Under the pieces are notes generated by a model. That model saw only the letters and a list, made by a program, of their open reading frames with translations, was not told the DNA's origin and made no database searches. The position numbers and the translations under genes were made by a program. Shown here piece after piece: positions 57,370-64,000 of a stretch of 64,000 nucleotides of DNA (position 1 is its first letter; every line of letters starts with the position of its first letter). The stretch lies in contig NC_037269.1 of NCBI RefSeq assembly GCF_000002425.4, positions 1,127,543 to 1,191,542 on the forward strand, in the 5' to 3' direction. This stretch comes from Physcomitrium patens. Its lineage: Eukaryota; Streptophyta; Bryopsida; Funariales; Funariaceae.

Positions 57370-57960
57370 ATATGAGTAGAAAGGTTTTGTCTTTCTTTGC
57401 CACCATCTAAAATAAAAAGAGAAGATGATATAATGGCAATTAAAGGCAAAATTTTATATTCATATATTATTTTTATAGATAATTATTTATAATACAATGT
57501 TTAATTACAAGATTCAATTTAGGAGTAGTTTTTCTAAAACACTCATGCACATGTCTTAAGGAATAGTAAGCATATTTAGGAATCTTTACCAAAATGTCAT
57601 CTTATAATAACATTTTTTTATACTAGACTTAATAATAAGTTCAAATTGATCATTAATTATTGAATATTTTTTTATAATATATATTTTAATTAATTAAAAT
57701 TTAATAAAAATTTAAGATTCTAAAAATATTTTCATTTTGTATATTGGATATTGTAATTTTGGAAATATAATAATCAATATTTGATTGCAAAAAATCATTT
57801 TCACAAAGTATTTATTTATTACCTATTAGAGTAATTAGCATGCATATAAATAACTTCGTCCAAAGAATTTTAAACTCCCATAGTTTAATTTGACAATAAA
57901 TGGATCCAAATAGAACATCAGCGCTTCCATAAAAATCTGAATCCCAATTTAGGACTGGCG
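57201..57960. other. AT-rich intergenic DNA upstream of the FET-like gene
   Basis: Contains a (TA)n microsatellite at about 57335-57364 and otherwise AT-rich sequence. GC rises sharply from about 57955, where the gene's 5' region begins. No TATA box was clear. Confidence 0.5.
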
Positions 57961-58248
57961 GTGTGAATGCGATACAGAGTTCCCCCCACAGGGAACTTGA
58001 GGACCGCACAAGAGAACTCAATCCGGGAACGTGGAAGGGAACGAGGGAGCGGGGAGGGAACGAGTGCTACAGAGTTTTAGGGTTTGGATCTCGGCACTCA
58101 TGCTCTCTTTGCCAATCTGCGTACCAGCCCCGAATCTGTTGTAGTTTTCCTCTGTCCCCAGCGAAACGAAAAACGAAGGGACAGACACACACACACAGGC
58201 AAAGCTTTCCTGCACTGCCTGCGCTACCTGCTGCAGCAACGTCTCAAG

Positions 58249-58895
58249 GTACGCGGACTTTGTTTAATTTTAATTTTTTCGGGGTCCCAACTTGTGATTA
58301 CGTATTTTTCTTTTGCAATCGAATATTTTTCAGAGCAGGGTTTTGATCTGTCCAACATGAAGACTCTTCATCTCATGCAACGATGTTGTTAAAGGTCGTT
58401 CGTGCGAGGTAAAGAGGGACGACGAGCGTGGAGATTGCGCTCAAGTTGCAACAGATTCCCTGTTCTTAGTGGTTCGTGTTTTTTTTTTTTTTTTTTTTTT
58501 TTTTTTTGGGTGTGTGTGATGTGTGTAGCTTGGGATTTTGAGGGATTGTCGACTTTTTAGTTTTTCAATTTTTAATTCTAGTGTGTTTGATGTATGTGGG
58601 GTTCCGAGATCGTTAAACTTCGGTTTGGCAGACCATTTGGTAGTAAGCGTCTTGGAAAACGTGCACTAGTCTTCAATTAAAAACTCGAAGTTTGTTTTAC
58701 CAGCTGAAAGTTCCTAACAAGTATGTCTACGTTTATAGTACGTAAGATTGCAATGAGCTTAATCTGGTGGAGGCATAGTTGTGACTCTTCGGATAAGCAA
58801 GACGCTCTTTGCAAAGTTTTCCTCAAAGGGATGGAATGGAGAATCATACGCTTCTTCCAATCATTGGTTTCATAAGCATCGGGTTTTCATGTCAG
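58249..58895 (+). other. Probable 5' UTR intron of the FET-like gene
   Basis: A good donor (AAG/GTACGC at 58249) and an acceptor (CATGTCAG at 58895) bracket T-rich sequence including a poly-T run (about 58479-58507), just upstream of the ATG at 58946. Other acceptors nearby are possible. Confidence 0.4.
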
Positions 58896-58945
58896 GTTAT
58901 GGTTGATTGATCTGAGCAGTGGGCGTGCAGCAGGCGCTTTTCGTT

Positions 58946-59956
58946 ATGTCGGGTTATGGAGGAGGGGGAGGGAGTGGCCGATATCGCGATGGCGGAGGAC
59001 CAGGGGGTGCTGTAGGGGATCGAGGAGGCTCGCGAGGCGGGGTTGGGGGTGGCCAGCGGGGTGGTTTTCGTGACGGAAGTGGTGGAGGAAGAGGAGGTTA
59101 TGGTGGTGGCGGAGGTGTGGGAGGGTATGGTGGTGGCGGAGGTGGGGGAGGGTATGGTGGTGGCGGAGGTGGGGGAGGGTATGGTGGTGGCGGTGGGCAT
59201 GATCGGGGTGGTTCACGAGGAGGTGGAAGCGGAGACAGGAGCGGAGATTGGACTTGCCTGAATGCGGGCTGCGGGAACGTGAATTTTGCACGACGGATGG
59301 AATGTAATAAGTGTCAAGCCTCGAAGCCTCAATCAGCAGCAGGAGGCGGAGGAGGAGGCTACGGTGGGAGGGAGGGTGGTGGAAACAGTTATGACGAAGG
59401 TGGCCAGGGAGGATATGGTGGAAGGGGCCACGATAGAGAGCAGGGGAGAGCATATGAAAGCCGCGGCGGAGGGTACGGGGCCCAACCAAGAGAAGACATC
59501 ACGGTGGATGGTTCTAAGGACGTCCCTGTAAAGCAATGTGATGAGAACTGCGGTGACAGTTGCGATAATGCAAGAATCTATATTTCAGGATTGCCTCTAG
59601 ATGTGAAAGAAGATGAACTACAGGAACTTTTTGGTGGTATTGGACAGGTAGCAAGAGTGAAACAAAAGCGTGGTTACAAGGATCAGTGGCCGTACAACAT
59701 CAAGATCTATCAAGATGAAAGTGGGAAGAACAAGGGAGATGCGGTGTTGAGCTATGAAGATCCTCACGCAGCACACTCGGCGGGAGGGTTTTTTAACGAT
59801 TATGAAATGAGAGGGCACAAAATAAAAGTTGCGATGGCTGCGAAATCAGCTCCAAAACCGCCACCTCCGGCCGGAGGTGGATATCGGGGTGGGCAGCGCG
59901 GGGGTGGTGGTCCTGACAGACGGGATGGTGGTGGATATCGGTCTCGTCCTTATTGA
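58946..59956 (+). CDS. TAF15/FET-like RNA-binding protein (Gly-rich, RanBP2 zinc finger, RRM)
   Basis: 336 residues from MSGYGGGGG. Order: Gly/Arg-rich low-complexity region (1-98), a RanBP2-type zinc finger (about 101-125, W-x-C-x4-C-x3-N-x6-C-x2-C), a second Gly-rich region, an RRM (about 208-296, RNP2 IYISGL and RNP1-like KGDAVLSY) and an RGG tail. The pattern is that of plant TAF15/TAF15b proteins, related to animal FUS/EWS/TAF15: nuclear RNA-binding proteins linked to transcription and RNA processing that can phase-separate. The end RRDGGGYRSRPY resembles a PY nuclear-localisation signal. The coding part has no intron. The ATG was chosen because the Gly-rich domain begins there. Confidence 0.88.
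   Translation: MSGYGGGGGSGRYRDGGGPGGAVGDRGGSRGGVGGGQRGGFRDGSGGGRGGYGGGGGVGGYGGGGGGGGYGGGGGGGGYGGGGGHDRGGSRGGGSGDRSGDWTCLNAGCGNVNFARRMECNKCQASKPQSAAGGGGGGYGGREGGGNSYDEGGQGGYGGRGHDREQGRAYESRGGGYGAQPREDITVDGSKDVPVKQCDENCGDSCDNARIYISGLPLDVKEDELQELFGGIGQVARVKQKRGYKDQWPYNIKIYQDESGKNKGDAVLSYEDPHAAHSAGGFFNDYEMRGHKIKVAMAAKSAPKPPPPAGGGYRGGQRGGGGPDRRDGGGYRSRPY
59098..59192 (+). repeat. 27-bp coding tandem repeat (about 3.5 copies)
   Basis: The unit GTATGGTGGTGGCGGAGG plus nine G-rich bases repeats in frame, each adding nine residues (GYGGGGGGG). Copies are nearly identical, so copy number may vary between individuals. Confidence 0.8.
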
Positions 59957-61050
59957 GTGGAAGGCCAGAGGTAGCGAAGTGAGCAACCATACTTGTCCCT
60001 TCTGGTTCCGTAGAATTAACTGTGACTTGTTCCGCAAGATGGGGGCGGTTGCAGACCTAGGTGATCGGCTGTAAGTAGGTGATGCTTTTTAACTGTTTGT
60101 GTACATTGACTGGTTGCAGAAAAGCATGGCTTTTATGGGCTGAACGGAGCAGTTCCTCCAAAGATTGTTTTCATTTATAGTTGTCTCGAGATTTGCGTGC
60201 TTCGCAAGTAGGTTGTTATATGTGGAGCAAGTTGTTATTGTTAGGGGATGTAGATTGATGTTGCAGTGGTGGATCCTTTTGTGCGGCAAGTCGGTGATCA
60301 CTACTATTTCGTCGGGCTGTGTATTGGACCAAGGAACAGGGGATCCAAGGCGCTCTGATTGTCGAAGAGTTTATTTTCTTGTGGAATCAAGGACTGGGAA
60401 TAGCCAAGATGTGGAATAGGTAGGTGGGCCGTCTGAGTTGTGCTGTGGGTTTGACCTAGGTGGCATGAGTCGAATTGCCGGGGGTCAGAGAGGTCTGAAT
60501 TGAAGTCTTGGTAGAGTGTTCCAGGTTTCTGCGGTGGTGCATGTCTGAGCTAACCGAGATGGGGTGACATGTATCATGCTTTATAAAGGCCGTGCGACAA
60601 AGCTGTCTTATTCCTTGCGGATTGATGCACATGACAATTAGTCTTAACGTAATGTGGGTGTCTAGATGTAAGCATTTGGGGTCTTGTGAAAAGTGTCATT
60701 TTCGCGGTTGGACTTTTCTCACATGGGATTTCACCTCGTTGGGGTTGTCTAGAGCTGATGCAGTCTAGAGGTTAACGGTTAACGACACGTTGCTCTCTCG
60801 TCGACGGTGGAGGTGATTCTCGTGTCTGGATTTGGGGCGCTCAGCACTCGGAATTGTGCTGCAGCTTGCTGCGGTTGCAGCATGCTGGTGCCTGGGGGGG
60901 GGGGGGGTGAGCGCTGCCACAAATTGGCGTGGGTGATGGGGTTACGGTTAAAACGTCACCATGCACACTCAGCCCCAGGAAGGAGTGAAATTATCCTGTC
61001 TGCTTGTGCCATGTTGGGTGCACTGATGCAGTGCTTATCGTGTATATGAG
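59957..61050 (+). other. 3' UTR and flanking sequence of the FET-like gene
   Basis: GC-balanced sequence without a convincing ORF; a run of 14 G at 60894-60907. The transcript end could not be placed. Confidence 0.4.
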
Positions 61051-61055
61051 CAGCA

Positions 61056-61063
61056 CAAAAAAA

Positions 61064-61095
<32 letters not shown>

Positions 61096-61126
61096 ACAAA
61101 AAACAAAACAAAACAAAAACAAAAAT
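61056..61126. repeat. (CAAAA)n-type simple repeat
   Basis: An A run followed by about a dozen CAAAA/CAAAAA units. Confidence 0.9.
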
Positions 61127-63213
61127 GAAACAATATTGGGATGTGTGAACGTCAGTGAGCATATAGGTGGCGACCGTCAAGTGCAAGAAATAATGCGAGC
61201 ACCGGGACCGCACTCGCTTAGGGGGTCCAAGGCAGTGCGTTTTCGATGCTTGAAGCTTTGCAGTCGCACCTGCTACTTTTCCTCTGTTCAGGCGGATAGG
61301 GACGGGCACTAACTTGAGTACCAGACGTGAAACCGCAATCGCTGCCCAGTTCTGGACACTCGCACGCCTGCGCATCATCTCTACTCTCCCCTCCAATTTC
61401 TCTTGGCTGTCATTTGTGCTGATTAATCGCTCTATGTTTCTGGTCCGCTCATCTGTTTCCAACTAGTTTTCGCATGAACTGGGCTTGAGACTTGTTTCTT
61501 GATTAGATTTCCTACACACTTCGATCAGTGGGAGCTGCACTGTTTCAGTCACTGTTTCCTGTTAGTTTTTCCAGCATGCAACATGATCTAACTCCGTTTT
61601 CTTATGTATGTTGAGCACAGCGCCTGAGGGACATCCGGTAATGCCATTATTCCTTGCCTGCTCTGGCCTTCTTCTGAGTATCAAAGGGGTGCTGTTTTGC
61701 TTGTTGGTAACATCCTGCTCCATAACTTGGTATAGCTAGCGTTGGAGCTGCCAAGGGAGTTCGATTTTTCCTACGTAATTTGTAACACACTGGACGAAAA
61801 AGGAACAAGGACGAAATCTTGGAATGCATGCATAGAATGGTTTTAGCCCAAGAAGTTTTGATTTTTGCTCGTAACTGAATTTGTTAGCGCATTTTATTTT
61901 TCTTTCCATAACGAATAATGTAACAGGTTATAACAATTTCTTATTTATCAGTAGGTGTATACGAACGAAACTGATTGTTTAGAAAGCTTTTAAAATGCAA
62001 GCAGTAACGAAAAGTACCGATATCACTAGGTGTTAGTTAACTTATGTGAATTGTCCGCCGATTACCTTGGTCAGTATAAACAATTGAAGCACAAAAATTC
62101 TGTGGTAATCGGATACATTTACATTTATGCTTTCAGTTAGAAAATAAAGTTTGAAAACAATTAGGCAAACAATTTTACGGCGGGATTATTTTTATGGGAT
62201 TCCCATATGCGCATTACTGAATCTATCGTTGTTCAACGGAAAGAGAATGGTAAGAGACCAGAATTGTCTATGTCGTGAAAGAGAATAATTTAATTTTTCT
62301 ACAGCCCATGAAACTATTTCTTTCATGTACAGGAAGTAAACGTCTACACGAAATTTTGTAATTTGACGAAACTGTTAATCTTAAAGTGATAGCCAGTGGG
62401 AGAGATTTTTTTTCTACATTAATGGTCTTAGAATTGCATTTTGAGTTCGCTGTAAAATCCTTGTTCAGTGAGAAACTCCCCAACTTAACTTTGTTGTTAT
62501 CTAAGCAATAATTATGTACATGTTGAATTACAGAGAGATATTTGTTAAAATAAATCTTCTCATTGTGAATAATAAGTCGTGAATTCTTTTAACTCATTTC
62601 ATGAGCAAAAATGTCCAACTCTGTGTAGAACTCAACTTCGTTGCCACTGTTACACCGTTCATTGCAACTTCTGTTATGGATTGTTGGCAAATATTCACAC
62701 CAAAGCAAAACTTGTTTAAGTATAGTACTAGAATTGATAGTACAGTCTTAACTGGATTTATCCAAAAATTGAATTGTCAAAAAACTGTATTGTACATGAT
62801 TTCTTCCATTCTTGTTGCACACAAATATTGTAACCATTATGTTGTACAGCATTATTTGGTGAAGCTGCGATTTTAATTTATATAAATGTATGAATGTTTA
62901 CAAATTAAAATTATTTGGGGCAAATAATCCCATGCTGTCTTATTTACATTTAGATAGAATCTAGTTTAAATGCACAAACAAAAATAGAATAATCAAATGT
63001 AGGCACACGCTTATGTAGTAAAATTTTAAGTTAGATTTTAAAAAAGGAAAATGTTGCAACAAAAATTGATGTTGTGATTTCAATTACCATTTCAAAACGT
63101 TTAGAAGCGATCGGTCAAAAAATGGCTTGAAAAACAGAAAAAATATCTAAAACAAAAACAAACTTTTCCATGTCAGATGAACATTTTTTCATGAAACAAT
63201 AATTTTATTTAAT
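61127..63213. other. Intergenic DNA
   Basis: No coding signal supported. A 91-codon ATG frame at 62601-62876 has no recognisable domain and was not called. Confidence 0.45.
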
Positions 63214-63798
63214 TCAATTTCGTGGTGAAATTTCCATGTTGGGATCCAGAGAATTATAAAATGGGTTAAGACATTCATGATTTTGATCATTTTTCTCTTT
63301 TGGATGATATAAACAAGGTTTGGCTTTGAAGTTAGAATAAATTTGTGTTAATTTTTTTTTATTGTAAGTTGGCGATTTTTGCAAATGCTGGGAAACACGT
63401 ATTATCTTTTTGATATCAAAATGGAATTTTACAACCCTAACATAAGTTTGTCCAATTTTGACAAGCCTTATATCTTTAGCAAAGTCACAGTCTTGGATGC
63501 TTGTGTTATCATTTGCGGGTTGCGCGTGTTTTTGTACATTCCAATTCATTATTCTTTGAACCTCGGGTTGTACATTTAGAGCCCGATGGATTTCTTTTTT
63601 AAGATCTTTCACCATCGCTTCACGCCGTAAAACTATGGTGTACATGTTACCTACCCATTTCAAATGCATGGTCATTTCTTCAATTAAGATGGGTCCAGAT
63701 TTTGCAATCTCTTGAGCAAAAGAAATCCCTTGAGTTAAATGACTTGTGGTGGCTTCAATGTCATGAAGAATGGAGCAAAGTTTTGCAAGTTTTGACAT
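63214..63798 (-). CDS. Unrecognised protein with a ubiquitin-like stretch (partial or broken)
   Basis: A 194-codon frame from ATG 63798. The frame is open upstream to an in-frame TGA near 63862, beyond which it again stays open to about 63990 (a second TGA), so the gene may be disrupted, or an intron may hide the true start. Residues about 60-135 resemble a ubiquitin-like fold: a beta strand, then VKDLKKEIHRALNVQPEVQR (VKDLK..I...V.PE.QR), then a strand VRLVKIG-like region. The C-terminal third is Lys-rich and ends with CLYHPKEKNDQNHECL, containing Cys/His residues. I do not recognise the family. Confidence 0.4.
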   Translation of the reverse strand: MSKLAKLCSILHDIEATTSHLTQGISFAQEIAKSGPILIEEMTMHLKWVGNMYTIVLRREAMVKDLKKEIHRALNVQPEVQRIMNWNVQKHAQPANDNTSIQDCDFAKDIRLVKIGQTYVRVVKFHFDIKKIIRVSQHLQKSPTYNKKKLTQIYSNFKAKPCLYHPKEKNDQNHECLNPFYNSLDPNMEISPRN

Positions 63799-64000
63799 AA
63801 TCTCAAAAAGAAGACTTTTAGATTGAACCCACAAATAACTTATTGATCCATGATTGTGGTGCTCTCAAACAATTTCTTGATTTTTTACATTTGCAAAACA
63901 TATTAGGATTTTGCTCATCTTGAATTCTCTGTGCACTAGTGACCGCATAAGATATATGCATAGTTGATAGAATAAGAATGTGAGTTGAAATCAACAATTC

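Noticed and set aside
58944-59489. 181-residue minus-strand ORF rich in His/Pro/Leu
   Set aside because: It is the antisense shadow of the Gly-rich coding region of the FET-like gene.
60956-61462. 168-residue minus-strand ORF
   Set aside because: Runs through the CAAAA simple repeat, giving a Phe/Leu/Val low-complexity tract; no domain.
62601-62876. 91-residue plus-strand ORF with a true ATG
   Set aside because: No recognisable domain, no clear coding bias and no gene context; chance length for this composition.
63829-64000. Cys-rich frame with CKCKKSRNCLR resembling a CXC (tesmin/TSO1-like) motif
   Set aside because: Spacing differs from the family, only one half-motif is visible, and the alternative frame continues the downstream ORF better.
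1-64000. CRISPR arrays, bacterial operons, rRNA or tRNA genes
   Set aside because: No spacer-repeat pattern, no Shine-Dalgarno-led gene clusters, and no tRNA or rRNA sequence was recognised; the window is eukaryotic.

Overview
This window looks like nuclear DNA of a land plant. The genes have short GT-AG introns, and the products are a cytosolic class I-type small heat-shock protein, a plant TPR co-chaperone-like protein and a plant TAF15/FET-like RNA-binding protein. They sit in very AT-rich intergenic DNA packed with Ty3/gypsy elements, most of them chromoviruses. A moss or other bryophyte is my best guess, but the sequence alone does not prove it. A 100-N scaffold gap lies at 12734-12833.

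Layout. 1-9888: a recent gypsy chromovirus, El-1 (186-6724, minus, TSD CATAA), sits inside a decayed relative, El-0 (1-185 plus 6725-9258), followed by an oppositely oriented LTR (9422-9888). 9889-14890: AT-rich DNA with no genes seen, including the gap. 14900-21073: two genes, a small HSP (plus) and a TPR protein with eight coding exons (minus), arranged convergently. 22135-57200: a nest of LTR retrotransposons six layers deep. From outside in: N1 (LTRs 22135-22483 / 56852-57200), N2 (22985-54005, plus), N3 (30264-53567, minus, TSD AAGCT), N4 (a solo LTR, 31674-48589, minus), N5 (32366-47408, plus, TSD ACCGT) and N6 (37788-46437, plus, TSD CCGG). 57960-61000: an intronless-CDS gene for a glycine-rich RanBP2-zinc-finger/RRM protein. 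61100-64000: sparse sequence ending in an unrecognised, probably broken ORF with a ubiquitin-like stretch.

El-0, El-1, N2, N3 and N5 belong to related chromovirus families (gag with a CCHC knuckle, protease, RT, RNase H, integrase; a chromodomain is visible in El-1, N3 and N5). N4 and N6 belong to a different gypsy lineage without a chromodomain.

Most unusual observations: (i) the chromoviruses carry an extra ORF of about 115-121 codons between pol and the 3' LTR, with a conserved GHYRWLxGPxNHL motif, and I recognise no family for it; (ii) some in-frame stop codons fall at the same codon in separate element copies, including a TGA in gag of N2, N3 and N5; (iii) a near-perfect palindrome lies just downstream of the LTR TATA box in both families and is kept by paired changes in one copy; (iv) the El-1 leader contains three repeat units, each with a primer-binding-like motif; (v) a zinc-knuckle ORF is lodged inside the N4 solo LTR. 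All boundaries were read by eye; no alignment or database search was run.
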